Assembly: GCA_028720105.1 (NCBI GenBank)
Contig: JAQYLI010000032.1
Coordinates: 1-57,018, forward strand
Length of the DNA stretch: 57,018 nt
From: Oscillospiraceae bacterium
GTDB lineage: Bacteria > Bacillota > Clostridia > Oscillospirales > Ruminococcaceae
Reading direction: 5' to 3'
Position 1 is the stretch's first letter. Every line of letters begins with the position of its first letter. A program made the translations under genes and the position numbers. The notes beneath the pieces are model-generated. The model saw nothing but the letters and a program-made list of their open reading frames with translations. It made no database searches and was not told the origin of the DNA. Of the stretch, positions 41,179-51,060 are shown in pieces.

Positions 41179-43992
41179 ATGGCACAGGATTACAATACCA
41201 CACTGAATCTTCCCAAAACAGATTTTTCTATGAGAGGAAATCTCCCTCAGAAAGAGCCTGATATGATATCCGAATGGGAAAGCGGAAGAATGTATTACAA
41301 GATGATCGAGAAGAACAAGTCACTTCCCAAATACGTTCTTCACGACGGACCTCCCTACGCCAATGGCGATATCCATATGGGTACTGCACTTAATAAAGTG
41401 CTGAAGGATATTATCGTCAAGCAGAAGAATATGAGCGGATACTGCTCTCCTTATATTCCCGGCTGGGACACTCACGGACTTCCCATCGAACTTAAAGTTC
41501 TCAAGCAGATGGGCGTTGAGAACGGCGCTGTTCCCCCCGTTGAGCTGAGAAAGAAGTGTAATGAATACGCTCATTCTCAGGTGGCAAACCAGATGTCCCA
41601 GTTCAAGAGACTGGGAGTATGGGGCGATTTTGACGACCCCTATCTTACCTTAAAGCCCGAGTTTGAGGCAAGACAGGTGGAGATATTCGGCGAGATGTTC
41701 AGAAAGAATTACATCTACAAGGGACTCAAGCCCGTTTATTGGTGTCCCGATTGTCAGACCGCACTTGCCGAAGCTGAGATCGAGTACGCAAACGACCCCT
41801 GCCACTCTATTTACGTAAAATTCAAGGTAACAGACGATAAGGGCAAGTTCACCGCAATGGGACTTGACCTTGACAAGACCTATTTCGTTATCTGGACAAC
41901 AACCACCTGGACTCTCCCCGGAAACCTTGCTATCTGCGTAGGACCCGAGTATGAATACACCGTTGTAAAGGCAGACGGCGAGAATTATATTATGGCTGCC
42001 GAGCTTGCACCCCTTGCAATGAAGGCAAAGGGCGTGGAGAATTACACCACCGAGGGCTGCTTCAAGGGAAGCGAGCTTGAATATATGAAGACCGAGCACC
42101 CCTTTATGGGCAGAGAGTCGCTTGTTATCGTAGGCGACCACGTTACTCTCGAAAGCGGTACAGGCTGCGTTCATACCGCACCCGGCTTCGGTGTTGACGA
42201 CTTCGAGGTGTGCAAGAAGTACCCCGAGATCGGCATAACCGTACCCGTTGACTCCAAGGGTATTCTCACCGAAGAAGCAGGCAAATACAAGGGTCTCAAG
42301 ACCGATGAGGCAAACAAGGTCATTGCAAAGGACCTTGAAGAGTCCGGCGCACTTTTTGCACTTGAAAAGATCGTCCATCAGTATCCTCACTGCTGGAGAT
42401 GTAAAAATCCCGTGCTTTTCAGAGCAACCGAGCAGTGGTTCTGCTCCGTCAAGGACTTCAAGGATGACGCTATCAAGGCTATCGAGGACGTTCAGTGGAT
42501 TCCCGAGTGGGGCGAGGACAGAATCAAGGGTATGGTCAGCGACCGCAGCGACTGGTGCATTTCCCGTCAGAGAACCTGGGGCGTACCCATTCCCGTTGTT
42601 TACTGCAAGGACTGCGGAAAGCCCGTTGTCACCGATGAGACCATCAAGGCAATTTCCGATATGTTCCGTGCCGAAGGCTCCGACTCCTGGTTCATCAAGG
42701 AGCCTAAGGACTTTATCCCCGCATCTGTCAAGTGCGAGTGCGGCTGCGGCGAATTTGTGAAAGAGACCAACATTTTCGATGTATGGTTTGACAGCGGCGT
42801 TACCCATACCGCCGTTATGAAGGAAAGAGGCTTTGACGTTCCCGTTGACCTCTATCTCGAGGGCGCAGACCAGTACAGAGGCTGGTTCCAGTCCTCCCTC
42901 CTTACCTCTGCCGCAACAGGTCACAAGGCTCCCTATAAGGCAGTCTGCACCCACGGCTGGGTAGTTGACGGCGAGGGCAGAGCAATGCATAAATCTCTCG
43001 GAAACGGCGTTGACCCCAAGGATATCACCGACCAGAACGGCGCAGATATCCTGAGACTCTGGGTAGCCTCCTCCGATTATCATTCGGACATCAGAATTTC
43101 CAAGGAAATTTTAAAGCAGCTTGCGGAGACCTACAAGAAGATCAGAAACACCGCAAGATATATCCTCGGCAACATCTGCAACGGCAGCGGCTTCGACCCC
43201 GACAAGGATATGGTAAGCCCCGACAAGATGCTTGACATCGACAAGTGGGCGCTTGTCCGCCTTGACGCGCTTATCGACAAGGTTAAGGCAGCCTATGACG
43301 CATTTGACTTCCACGTTGTTGTCCACAGCATACACAATTTCTGCGTAACCGATATGTCAAACTTCTATCTTGACATCATCAAGGACAGACTTTACTGCAC
43401 ACCCGAAACATCTCCCGAAAGAAGAAGCGCGCAGAGCGCAATGTATATGATACTGAGCGCTGTTTCGAGAATGATCGCTCCCGTGCTTTCATTCACTGCC
43501 GAGGAAATTTGGAAATATATCCCCCACAGCATCAATGATGATAAGGAGAGCATTTTCCTGAGTCAGATGCCCGAAAAGACAGGCGTTTCCGTTGACGAGG
43601 CATTCACCGCAAAGTGGGATATGATCTACAGCGTCCGTTCCTCCGTGACCAAGGCTCTTGAGCTTAAGAGAGCGGAGAAGTTCATCGGAGCTTCCCTCGA
43701 AGCAAAGGTAACTCTCCACGCCGACAGCGACGAGCTTTACGCAAAGCTTTCCGCAGTTTCGGGCGACCTTGCCGAGGTATTCATCGTTTCCGCCGCAGAG
43801 GTGGTAAACAACGGTGACGGCGAGTTTAAGTGTGAAGACCCTGCCTTTGACGGCAAGCTTTCATTCAGCGTGGAAAAGGCTTCGGGCAGCAAGTGCGAGC
43901 GCTGCTGGAGCTACAGCGAGACCGTAGGCGCCAACGCCGAACACCCCACTCTCTGCAAGCGCTGCGCCGAGCAGATAGTTTTCAGAGCATAA
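41179..43992 (+). CDS. ileS: Isoleucyl-tRNA synthetase
   Basis: Charges tRNA-Ile. 937 residues. The class I HIGH motif is HMGT (66-69). The editing domain is present (TWTLPGN and GTGCVHTAPGFG). The KMSKS loop reads MHKSLGN (603-609). The C-terminal zinc site CERCW...CKRC is intact. Only 36 bases separate it from divIVA, so there is no room for a T-box leader; expression must come from the division operon. lspA starts at its stop codon. Confidence 0.97.
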   Translation: MAQDYNTTLNLPKTDFSMRGNLPQKEPDMISEWESGRMYYKMIEKNKSLPKYVLHDGPPYANGDIHMGTALNKVLKDIIVKQKNMSGYCSPYIPGWDTHGLPIELKVLKQMGVENGAVPPVELRKKCNEYAHSQVANQMSQFKRLGVWGDFDDPYLTLKPEFEARQVEIFGEMFRKNYIYKGLKPVYWCPDCQTALAEAEIEYANDPCHSIYVKFKVTDDKGKFTAMGLDLDKTYFVIWTTTTWTLPGNLAICVGPEYEYTVVKADGENYIMAAELAPLAMKAKGVENYTTEGCFKGSELEYMKTEHPFMGRESLVIVGDHVTLESGTGCVHTAPGFGVDDFEVCKKYPEIGITVPVDSKGILTEEAGKYKGLKTDEANKVIAKDLEESGALFALEKIVHQYPHCWRCKNPVLFRATEQWFCSVKDFKDDAIKAIEDVQWIPEWGEDRIKGMVSDRSDWCISRQRTWGVPIPVVYCKDCGKPVVTDETIKAISDMFRAEGSDSWFIKEPKDFIPASVKCECGCGEFVKETNIFDVWFDSGVTHTAVMKERGFDVPVDLYLEGADQYRGWFQSSLLTSAATGHKAPYKAVCTHGWVVDGEGRAMHKSLGNGVDPKDITDQNGADILRLWVASSDYHSDIRISKEILKQLAETYKKIRNTARYILGNICNGSGFDPDKDMVSPDKMLDIDKWALVRLDALIDKVKAAYDAFDFHVVVHSIHNFCVTDMSNFYLDIIKDRLYCTPETSPERRSAQSAMYMILSAVSRMIAPVLSFTAEEIWKYIPHSINDDKESIFLSQMPEKTGVSVDEAFTAKWDMIYSVRSSVTKALELKRAEKFIGASLEAKVTLHADSDELYAKLSAVSGDLAEVFIVSAAEVVNNGDGEFKCEDPAFDGKLSFSVEKASGSKCERCWSYSETVGANAEHPTLCKRCAEQIVFRA

Positions 43993-44501
43993 TGATAATA
44001 CTTTTCTGGATACTCTCCGCCGCATTTGTTGTTATCGACAGGCTCACAAAGGTGGCGGCTGAGTCAAGTATAGGCGAGAGCGACCTTATCCGTGTGATAA
44101 CTGCAGGGGATATGGATATCTTAGCCTTTTCCCTCCACAAAAACACAGGAGCGGCGTTCAGCAGCTTTACGGGCAAGACCGTGGCTCTTGCCGTAGTCAC
44201 CGCCATTGCTCTCGTCCTCATAACCATTTATTTCCACCGTCAAAAGCATAAGCACCCCCTTATGACCGTTTCTTACGCAATGATAGTGGGCGGCGGCATA
44301 GGAAATCTTTATGACCGTGTTTTCCAAGGGTATGTTACGGATTTTATCCGCCTCTTCCCCTTTAATTTCATCTTCAACTTTGCAGATGTCTGCGTGGTCA
44401 TAGGAGCCATACTGCTTATAGCCTACTACCTTTTCATTGACGAGAAATATCTGAAAAAAATCGCTTCCCCCGAACCTGACGAGGTGGAAAATGACAAGTG
44501 A
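43992..44501 (+). CDS. lspA: Lipoprotein signal peptidase
   Basis: Aspartyl membrane protease that cleaves prolipoprotein signal peptides after lipidation. 169 residues, four transmembrane helices. Motifs NTGAAF, GGGIGNLYDRVFQGYVTDF (first catalytic Asp) and FNFADV (second) are present. The ATG shares a base with the ileS stop (TAATG), which fixes the start. It overlaps rluD by 11 bases. Confidence 0.95.
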   Translation: MIILFWILSAAFVVIDRLTKVAAESSIGESDLIRVITAGDMDILAFSLHKNTGAAFSSFTGKTVALAVVTAIALVLITIYFHRQKHKHPLMTVSYAMIVGGGIGNLYDRVFQGYVTDFIRLFPFNFIFNFADVCVVIGAILLIAYYLFIDEKYLKKIASPEPDEVENDK

Positions 44502-45429
44502 CAACGTTATAATGCTCACTGCCGACGAGACCCACAGCGGAATGAGGATAGATAAGCTTCTGTCAGCCTGCGGCGAAGAAATAAGCCGCAGCCTTGCAGC
44601 AAAGCTTATCGAAAATGGCAGCGTCACCGTAAACGGAAAGACCGTCAGCAAAAGCTGCACTGTAAATGCGGGTGATGAAATAACCGCCGTTATTCCCGAG
44701 CCACAGCCCCTTGATGTCCTCCCCGAAAATATTCCCCTCGATATAATCTATGAGGATGACTATCTTCTTGTGGTCAATAAGCCCAAGGGAATGGTAGTCC
44801 ACCCTGCGGCGGGAAATTATACGGGAACTCTTGTGAACGCCCTTATGTATCATTGCGGCGACAGACTTTCCTCCATAAACGGCGTTATCCGTCCGGGAAT
44901 AGTCCACCGTATCGACAAGAACACCAGCGGACTTCTTATCGTCGCCAAAACAGATGCGGCTCATACAGGACTTGCGGCGCAGATAAAGGAGCACAGCTTC
45001 ACAAGGGAATACCGTGCGGTCATATGCGGCAGACTTTCGGAAAAAGAGGGAACTGTAAACGCCCCCATTGGCAGACACCCCACCGACCGCAAGAAAATGA
45101 CCGTTACCGAGAAAAATTCCAAGCACGCAGTAACGCATTACACCGTCCTCACCGAGTATGATAAATACTCTTTCATAAAGCTCAGGCTTGAAACGGGGCG
45201 CACCCATCAGATACGCGTCCATATGGCGTATATCGGACACCCGGTGTTGGGAGATGACGTTTACGGCAAGCCCTTCAAGGGCCTAGACGGTCAATGTCTC
45301 CACGCAGGGAAGATAGGCTTTGTCCACCCCATAACCTATGAGTATATGGAGTTTGAAAGCGAACTTCCCCAGTATTTCTGCGATGTCCTCCGAAAAATAG
45401 GGGACGGCGAAACGAGGCAATATGTTTAA
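44491..45429 (+). CDS. rluD: RluD-type 23S rRNA pseudouridine synthase
   Basis: 312 residues. The N-terminal S4 domain (about 15-75) precedes the RluA-family catalytic domain with HRIDKNTSGLLIVAK, in which the aspartate is catalytic, and GRTHQIRVHMAYIGHPVLGD. It is expected to modify helix 69 of 23S rRNA, but RluA-family paralogues cannot be told apart here with certainty. lspA-rluD is a common pair in Firmicutes. It overlaps the next gene by 8 bases. Confidence 0.9.
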   Translation: MTSDNVIMLTADETHSGMRIDKLLSACGEEISRSLAAKLIENGSVTVNGKTVSKSCTVNAGDEITAVIPEPQPLDVLPENIPLDIIYEDDYLLVVNKPKGMVVHPAAGNYTGTLVNALMYHCGDRLSSINGVIRPGIVHRIDKNTSGLLIVAKTDAAHTGLAAQIKEHSFTREYRAVICGRLSEKEGTVNAPIGRHPTDRKKMTVTEKNSKHAVTHYTVLTEYDKYSFIKLRLETGRTHQIRVHMAYIGHPVLGDDVYGKPFKGLDGQCLHAGKIGFVHPITYEYMEFESELPQYFCDVLRKIGDGETRQYV

Positions 45430-46243
45430 GGATAAATCGAAAATAATTTTTTTCAGCGATATGGACGGCACACTTCTGAACGCCGACAAGACACTTTCGG
45501 AGGAAAATCTGAAAGCGATACTCAGACTTCGTGAAGCAGGCGGAAAGTTCGTGGTCGCCACGGGAAGAGTTTTGCAGGCAACAAGGCATTACTTTGAGCC
45601 TGTGGGAGTGGATTTTCCCGTGATACTCTGCAACGGCGGAATGATATACGACTGCTGCGAAAATAAAGTGATGTGGTCAAGCTATCTCCCCGAGGATAAA
45701 GCACGGATAATGATATCGGAGCTTCTCGGAAAATTCCCCGAAGCCTGCGCGGAAATATGTACTCCCAACGGCATTTACGACGTTCAGATGAACGATTACG
45801 AGCGCCGACATTGGAAAATAGGCGGCTTTACCGCAGAAATAATGGATTCTCTTGAAAGCGTTCCCTCGGGAAACTGGTGTAAGGTTCTCTTTGCAATGCC
45901 CGAGGACAGTATAAAGCCCTTTGCGGAATATGCACAGACCCTACCGTATTCATCAGAAGTGGAATACATTACCTCCAGCACTATCTTCCACGAAATGCTG
46001 CCGAAGAACTGTTCAAAGGGTTTTGCAATGAAAAAACTTCTTGAGCTTTACGGAGACAAGGACAGCGTAACAGTCGCAATGGGAGATTTCAACAACGATC
46101 TTGAAATGCTCAGAAATGCGGATTTCCCTGCCTGCCCCTCAAACGCCATAGACGAGGTAAAATCGGCGTGTAAGATGGTCTGCAAATCGGACTGCTCTCA
46201 CGGAGCGGTTGCCGAGTTGATAGAATATATATTAATTTCCTGA
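45422..46243 (+). CDS. Cof-type HAD phosphatase
   Basis: 273 residues. HAD motif I FFSDMDGTLL has nucleophile D13 and acid D15. A Cof-type C2 cap lies in the middle, a lysine is in the SKGFAMKKLLE region, and MGDFNNDLEML forms motif IV. Members dephosphorylate sugar phosphates or other small metabolites; the substrate cannot be named. It is the last gene of the division/ileS block. Confidence 0.9.
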   Translation: MFKDKSKIIFFSDMDGTLLNADKTLSEENLKAILRLREAGGKFVVATGRVLQATRHYFEPVGVDFPVILCNGGMIYDCCENKVMWSSYLPEDKARIMISELLGKFPEACAEICTPNGIYDVQMNDYERRHWKIGGFTAEIMDSLESVPSGNWCKVLFAMPEDSIKPFAEYAQTLPYSSEVEYITSSTIFHEMLPKNCSKGFAMKKLLELYGDKDSVTVAMGDFNNDLEMLRNADFPACPSNAIDEVKSACKMVCKSDCSHGAVAELIEYILIS

Positions 46244-46277
46244 ATTTCGGGAATATTTGAAAGGATGATTGTAACTT

Positions 46278-47120
46278 ATGGATCAGACGCTTAAAAAACA
46301 GCTTCAGATCACAGCCTGCAAGGTGAGAATGGGTATCATCGAAGGCGTTTTCAACGCAAAATCGGGACATCCCGGCGGCTCCCTCTCAATTGCCGATACT
46401 CTCACATATCTTTATTTCCACAAAATGCACGTTGACCCCAAGTCACCCAAAATGGCAGACAGGGACAGGCTGGTGCTTTCCAAGGGACACACCGCTCCTG
46501 CTCTTTATTCTGTACTTGCTCAGAGAGGATTTTTCGAGGTTGACGAGCTTAAAACTCTCAGAAAGATAGGTTCCCGTCTCCAGGGTCATCCCGATATGAA
46601 GTATATTCCCGGAGTTGATATGTCCACAGGTTCTCTGGGACAGGGCATTTCCGCAGCCTGCGGAATGGCGCTCTCGGGCAAGATATCCTGCGACAACTAC
46701 AAGGTATATGCAATTCTTGGCGACGGTGAGATAGAAGAAGGTCAGGTTTGGGAGGCAGCAATGTTTGCCGCTCACAATAAGCTTGACAATCTCGTAGCAA
46801 TCGTAGATAACAATGGTCTCCAGATCGACGGCAAGATCACCGAGGTATGTTCTCCTATGCCCATCACCGATAAATTCGAGGCATTCGGCTGGCACGTTAT
46901 CACAATGAACGCCCACGATTTTGACGATATCGAAAGAGCCTTTGACGAGGCAGAGAAGATAAACGGACAGCCTGTAGTCATCGTTCAGAAGAGCGTAAAG
47001 GGCAAGGGCGTTTCCTTTATGGAAGATCAGGTAGGTTGGCACGGCTCCGCACCCAACGCAGAGCAGTACGAGCAGGCTATGAGCGAGCTTAAATCACAGC
47101 TTGAGAAACTGGAGGGCTAA
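46278..47120 (+). CDS. Transketolase, N-terminal subunit
   Basis: 280 residues carrying the thiamine-diphosphate-binding half of transketolase: SKGHTAPALY, GSLGQG, GDGEIEEGQVWEAA and DNNGLQIDG. The second half is a separate gene 4 bases downstream, the split form seen in many Clostridia and archaea. With rpe (21476) it supplies the non-oxidative pentose phosphate pathway. Cofactor supply comes from thiE-thiD at the left edge. Confidence 0.93.
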   Translation: MDQTLKKQLQITACKVRMGIIEGVFNAKSGHPGGSLSIADTLTYLYFHKMHVDPKSPKMADRDRLVLSKGHTAPALYSVLAQRGFFEVDELKTLRKIGSRLQGHPDMKYIPGVDMSTGSLGQGISAACGMALSGKISCDNYKVYAILGDGEIEEGQVWEAAMFAAHNKLDNLVAIVDNNGLQIDGKITEVCSPMPITDKFEAFGWHVITMNAHDFDDIERAFDEAEKINGQPVVIVQKSVKGKGVSFMEDQVGWHGSAPNAEQYEQAMSELKSQLEKLEG

Positions 47121-47124
47121 GACA

Positions 47125-48075
47125 ATGGCAGATGTAATCAAAAAGGCTACAAGAGAGAGCTACGGCGAGGCTTTGGCAGAACTGAGCAGCGAATATCCCG
47201 ACCTTATCGTCCTTGACGCAGACCTTGCGGCAGCAACAAAGACAGGCATATTCAAGAAAGCCTGCCCCGAGAGATTTTTCGACTGCGGAATTGCCGAGGC
47301 AAATATGATGGGCGTAGCCGCAGGTATCGCCTCCACAGGCAAGAAGGTATTCGCAAGCTCCTTTGCAATGTTTGCAGCAGGCAGAGCATTTGAAATAGTA
47401 AGAAACTCCATCGGCTATCCTCATCTTAACGTGAAGATCGGCGCAACTCACGCAGGCATATCCGTAGGCGAGGACGGCGCAACTCACCAGTGCAACGAGG
47501 ATATCGCTCTTATGAGAACTATCCCCGGAATGACCATCATCAACCCTGCTGATGATGTTGAGGCAAAGGCAGCCGTAAAGGCAGCTCTTGACTTTGAGGG
47601 ACCCGTATATATGCGTTTTGGACGTCTTGCAGTTCCCGTATTCAACGATAAGGAAACCTACAAGTTCGAGCTTGGCAAGGGCGTACAGCTCAGAGATGGC
47701 AGCGATGTTACCATCATTGCAACAGGACTTATGGTAAACGAGGCTATGAAAGCTGCCGAAACTCTCGCAGCAGAGGGCATTAACGCAAGAGTTATCAATA
47801 TCCATACCATCAAGCCCCTTGACAAGGATATCATCTGCAAGGCAGCTTGTGAAACAGGCGTTATCGTTACCGCCGAGGAGCACAGCGTAATAGGCGGACT
47901 TGGCTCAGCCGTTGCGGAAACTGTAACAGAGTGCTGCCCCGTTCCCGTTGTCAAGGTAGGCGTAAATGATGTGTTCGGACACTCGGGACCCGCCGCAGAC
48001 CTTCTCAAGGAATTTGGTCTTTGCGCCGAGAATATCGTTGCAAAGGTCAAGGAAGCAGTTAAGCTCAAGAAGTAA
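47125..48075 (+). CDS. Transketolase, C-terminal subunit
   Basis: 316 residues from the ATG at 47125 (GGAGGG upstream). It contains the pyrimidine-binding domain with the cofactor-activating glutamate in FFDCGIAEANMMGVAAGIA, and the C-terminal transketolase domain with EEHSVIGGLGSA. It pairs with the subunit upstream to form the active site. A clear terminator follows at 48094. Confidence 0.93.
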   Translation: MADVIKKATRESYGEALAELSSEYPDLIVLDADLAAATKTGIFKKACPERFFDCGIAEANMMGVAAGIASTGKKVFASSFAMFAAGRAFEIVRNSIGYPHLNVKIGATHAGISVGEDGATHQCNEDIALMRTIPGMTIINPADDVEAKAAVKAALDFEGPVYMRFGRLAVPVFNDKETYKFELGKGVQLRDGSDVTIIATGLMVNEAMKAAETLAAEGINARVINIHTIKPLDKDIICKAACETGVIVTAEEHSVIGGLGSAVAETVTECCPVPVVKVGVNDVFGHSGPAADLLKEFGLCAENIVAKVKEAVKLKK

Positions 48076-48093
48076 TTCCCACAGAAATAATGC

Positions 48094-48125
48094 GCTCCCT
48101 TGCAGTCATATGCAGGGGAGCTTTT
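48094..48125 (+). terminator. Terminator after transketolase
   Basis: An 11-bp stem with one G-U pair (48094-48104 with 48111-48121) followed by TTTT. Confidence 0.85.
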
Positions 48126-48253
48126 CTGTAATTATATAATAGAACATTTGTATTAAAATGTCAAGTGCTTTCGGAACAAAGATTTGAAAATGCAGTAAAT
48201 TTGTATATCTGTACAAAAATATATGTTCCTATTTGGCAAAATACTTGTGCATA

Positions 48254-48282
48254 ACAAAAAAGCCGCCGCATAAAAATGCGGC
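48254..48282 (-). terminator. Terminator of the DUF4317 gene
   Basis: Stem GCCGCAT/ATGCGGC (48265-48271 with 48276-48282); on the minus strand a run of T follows. Confidence 0.85.
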
Positions 48283-48291
48283 AGCAAAAAA

Positions 48292-49464
48292 TCAAACTGT
48301 AACAGCTTCACTTTGGGCTGGCTCTTTCTCAGCAGTCTCAAAGGAAGTCTCTATCCCGTTGACAAGCACGCTGGGGTCATCAAGGTCGATTATCAGGCAC
48401 TTTTTCCCCTGAATAACGGAAGTCCTCACCTTGTCGGTAGCCTCCTTGCTGATGTTCACGGTTATCTCGGGAACGGAAAGAACGGTCTTGTTCTCCACAA
48501 GATTTGAAGCCTTGAGAGCGCCGTCGCCCACAGTATCCCTGTAAACAGCGTCAAGCGCCTGAAGCTTGTCGTCGCTGACGCCTGCGTCGGAAAGAATGGT
48601 CCTCATACGGCTGCAGTCAATAACAGGCGGCTCGGTCTCGTTCTTATTCTGGTCAATGACCTCTTTAATGCTGTCGTTTACCTTAGTGATGACCGTATAA
48701 TCAAGCTCGTCCCTGCAAACGTCGGTAAGAACGGCTCTGAAACGCTCCTTCTCGCCCTGGGGAGTAAAATCGAACTTGCAGTCAAGAACGTCCTCAATAA
48801 TGGAAAGATTAGGCTTTTTGGGCGACCTTGTGTAATACATAACGCTGTTCACATCGGGTGAGCGGTCGCTGAAAACGGGATATAAAAATCCGTCCTGAGG
48901 AGCCTTGGCAATTATCATCTCGGTGTTGGATTTTTTAGCAATGGTCTGAGTCTCGTCATCGTAGAAAAGACCGTCATCACCCGTATTAACGGGGCATAAA
49001 GCGGTTATCACAAAATTATACTCGGAATCGCCCTCGCCGATTATCTCGTCATTCTTGTCCTTCACAAGAATACTGTATGTACAGTGACCCGAAATAATGG
49101 TGTAGGCGGAAGCATAATCGGTGTTCTCGACTATCCTGTCAATAAAAGCCTTGTTAGCCTCCTCGTCCTCAAGCTTGCCCTTCACAGCGGCATAAAGCAC
49201 GTTCTGAGCGCCGCCCTCCTCATATGACTCGTTGGGGAAGCGGTACTCGTTCAGATTTTTACCCAGACTTCCGCTGAGCGCCTTTTTAAGTGTCTCCATA
49301 ACCACAGCGCTCTCGTCCTCGGGCATAATGGCAAAGCTCTTTGACTCGGTGTATTTAATATGCTTTTCGGCGTCGCAGTATGCGTAAAGGATACGGTTCA
49401 AAGTAAAAAATCCGCAGCCCTCGGAAAAGCTTTTTTTGATCTCTGCAAGCTCCTTTTTGTTCAT
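48292..49464 (-). CDS. DUF4317-family protein
   Basis: 390 residues, soluble, no transmembrane segment. The N-terminus MNKKELAEIKKSFSEGCGFFTLNRI is typical of DUF4317 proteins found in gut Clostridia. The protein is acidic and mixed alpha/beta, and no catalytic motif stands out. It is monocistronic with its own promoter (49515-49543) and terminator. Function is unknown in the family. Confidence 0.85.
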   Translation of the reverse strand: MNKKELAEIKKSFSEGCGFFTLNRILYAYCDAEKHIKYTESKSFAIMPEDESAVVMETLKKALSGSLGKNLNEYRFPNESYEEGGAQNVLYAAVKGKLEDEEANKAFIDRIVENTDYASAYTIISGHCTYSILVKDKNDEIIGEGDSEYNFVITALCPVNTGDDGLFYDDETQTIAKKSNTEMIIAKAPQDGFLYPVFSDRSPDVNSVMYYTRSPKKPNLSIIEDVLDCKFDFTPQGEKERFRAVLTDVCRDELDYTVITKVNDSIKEVIDQNKNETEPPVIDCSRMRTILSDAGVSDDKLQALDAVYRDTVGDGALKASNLVENKTVLSVPEITVNISKEATDKVRTSVIQGKKCLIIDLDDPSVLVNGIETSFETAEKEPAQSEAVTV

Positions 49465-49514
49465 CTGAAATTATCCTTTCTGTTTCTCTTATAAAAAATG
49501 CGGCAGTAATACAT

Positions 49515-49543
49515 ATTGTACCACAGCCGCAGATTTTTTTCAA
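49515..49543 (-). promoter_or_regulatory. Sigma-A promoter for the DUF4317 gene
   Basis: Minus-strand TTGAAA (49543-49538), 17-bp spacer ending TGTGG, then TACAAT (49520-49515). Confidence 0.8.
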
Positions 49544-49562
49544 TTAGCAATTTTTACGAATA

Positions 49563-50897
49563 TCAGTAGATGATTTTCTCCACGTGCATCTTGTCGCCGC
49601 CCTCTTTTTTGGCTTTGATAAGCGCTCTGTCGGCGGTGATGAAGAAATCCTTGATATTGACCCTTTCGTCGCAAACAGTCCAGGCAGCACCTATGCTGAA
49701 CGAAATATCAACGCTGATGCTCTCGCCGTTTACCGTAAGCATAGCCGTTCTGCAGGAGGCTCTCAGCTTGTCTATCATATCGTGCAGCTCGCTTTCGCTG
49801 ATGTCCTCGGCAAAAATGACAAACTCGTCACCCACATAGCGAAAGATAACGGAATTTTCGGGGAACACGCTTTTGATAAGCTCCGCCGAGAGTCTTACAG
49901 CGTCGTCTGCCGACGCCTTTCCGTATTTCTCGTTAAATGCGGTAAACTTGTCAATATCCGCAACTATCATAAAACAGCGGCTTCTGCACTGCGGGAGCCT
50001 GTTCTTGATAATTCCGAGAGCAGTAGCGCTGTCGGTAAGCCCTGCCACGCTGTTGCTGCTTCTGTCCTCGGCAAGACGTGCAATAAGCCCCGAGCTTTCG
50101 TCAATGACTTCTATCCGTCCCACCACGCGGATTATCTCTCCGTACTCGTCGGCAATGCTTGAGAAAATAATGCGGCATATGGTGTAATAAGACCTGTCCT
50201 TGTCAAGTGAGCGGACGTCAACAAAGCCCTTGCCTTTTTTTCGGCAGGTCTTGAAAAGCACATTACAGTAGTATATAACGTCCTCATCATAAATGGGACA
50301 GCTTCTGCGCAGGTAGGAGGTATATGACTTTATGACCATATCGTCCCGACCCTTGCCCGGGGAGAAGGTCATAACATCGTTCTCGCAGTCATAATCGAGA
50401 AGGAATGCACTGCTTGTCTCCTCGAGTATCTTATATCTTTCAGAGTTAATGCTGAGCTTGTGCTCGGTGTCCTTCTGAACTGAAATATCATTTATTGAAG
50501 CAAGAAAAACGGGATTTTCGCTTTTGATGAAATCTACCGTTCTCGCTCTGATGCAGAACCAGCCCACGCTGCCGTCAAAGCGGTAGCCTCTGACCTCACA
50601 GTAAAAATCATTACCGCTTTTAACACATTCCTCGGCGTGTTCAAATATTCTCTGTTCGTCCTCTTCATAAAGAGTGATGGTAACGTTGTCATAATAAGGC
50701 AGATATTGTTCTTTGGTATAGCCTATGACCTGAAAATATCTTTCATTAAGGTATAGGGCTTTTACTTTTGCGCCGCAGACCTCGAAAATACATACTCCGT
50801 CGTACATACTGTTGAACAGCCTGAAAAACAGGTCAGTGCAGTTATCGGCAGGGATTATCAAATTCGGGTCGCTTATATTGGCAATGCGTTCATCCAT
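49563..50897 (-). CDS. PAS-GGDEF diguanylate cyclase-like protein
   Basis: 444 residues, no membrane segment. A PAS domain (about 28-142) is followed by a second PAS-like region (about 155-268) and a C-terminal GGDEF domain (about 300-440). The signature reads RYVGDEF (353-359): the first glycine is replaced by valine, but the catalytic Asp-Glu pair is kept, so activity is uncertain. No RxxD inhibitory site is seen. It would make or sense cyclic di-GMP in response to a cytoplasmic signal. It has its own promoter. Confidence 0.88.
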   Translation of the reverse strand: MDERIANISDPNLIIPADNCTDLFFRLFNSMYDGVCIFEVCGAKVKALYLNERYFQVIGYTKEQYLPYYDNVTITLYEEDEQRIFEHAEECVKSGNDFYCEVRGYRFDGSVGWFCIRARTVDFIKSENPVFLASINDISVQKDTEHKLSINSERYKILEETSSAFLLDYDCENDVMTFSPGKGRDDMVIKSYTSYLRRSCPIYDEDVIYYCNVLFKTCRKKGKGFVDVRSLDKDRSYYTICRIIFSSIADEYGEIIRVVGRIEVIDESSGLIARLAEDRSSNSVAGLTDSATALGIIKNRLPQCRSRCFMIVADIDKFTAFNEKYGKASADDAVRLSAELIKSVFPENSVIFRYVGDEFVIFAEDISESELHDMIDKLRASCRTAMLTVNGESISVDISFSIGAAWTVCDERVNIKDFFITADRALIKAKKEGGDKMHVEKIIY

Positions 50898-50951
50898 ACT
50901 ACAAGCTCCTGTCCTCTGATTATTCGGCGTGATGTTATACCGTTTAAAAGT

Positions 50952-50980
50952 ATTATAACATATAATTTTACAAATTGCAA
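50952..50980 (-). promoter_or_regulatory. Sigma-A promoter for the PAS-GGDEF gene
   Basis: Minus-strand TTGCAA (50980-50975), 17-bp spacer, TATAAT (50957-50952). Confidence 0.75.
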
Positions 50981-51060
50981 CATTTTTTAAAGCTTTTGGG
51001 GATTTTATTCAATTTAGAGACATTGTTTATCTCAATTGAAAATTTATGAGAGATATAACA

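Noticed and set aside
42985-43005. Unusual KMSKS loop (MHKSLGN) in IleRS as a sign of an altered or resistant synthetase
   Set aside because: I recall similar MHKSLGN forms in clostridial IleRS; without an alignment it is not evidence of novelty.
41650-43083. 477-codon open frame on the minus strand inside ileS
   Set aside because: It lies fully antisense to a clear isoleucyl-tRNA synthetase, has no ribosome binding site or family match, and its low-complexity composition fits a shadow frame.
47089-47883. 264-codon minus-strand frame opposite the transketolase C-subunit gene
   Set aside because: Shadow frame; the plus-strand gene carries intact catalytic motifs.
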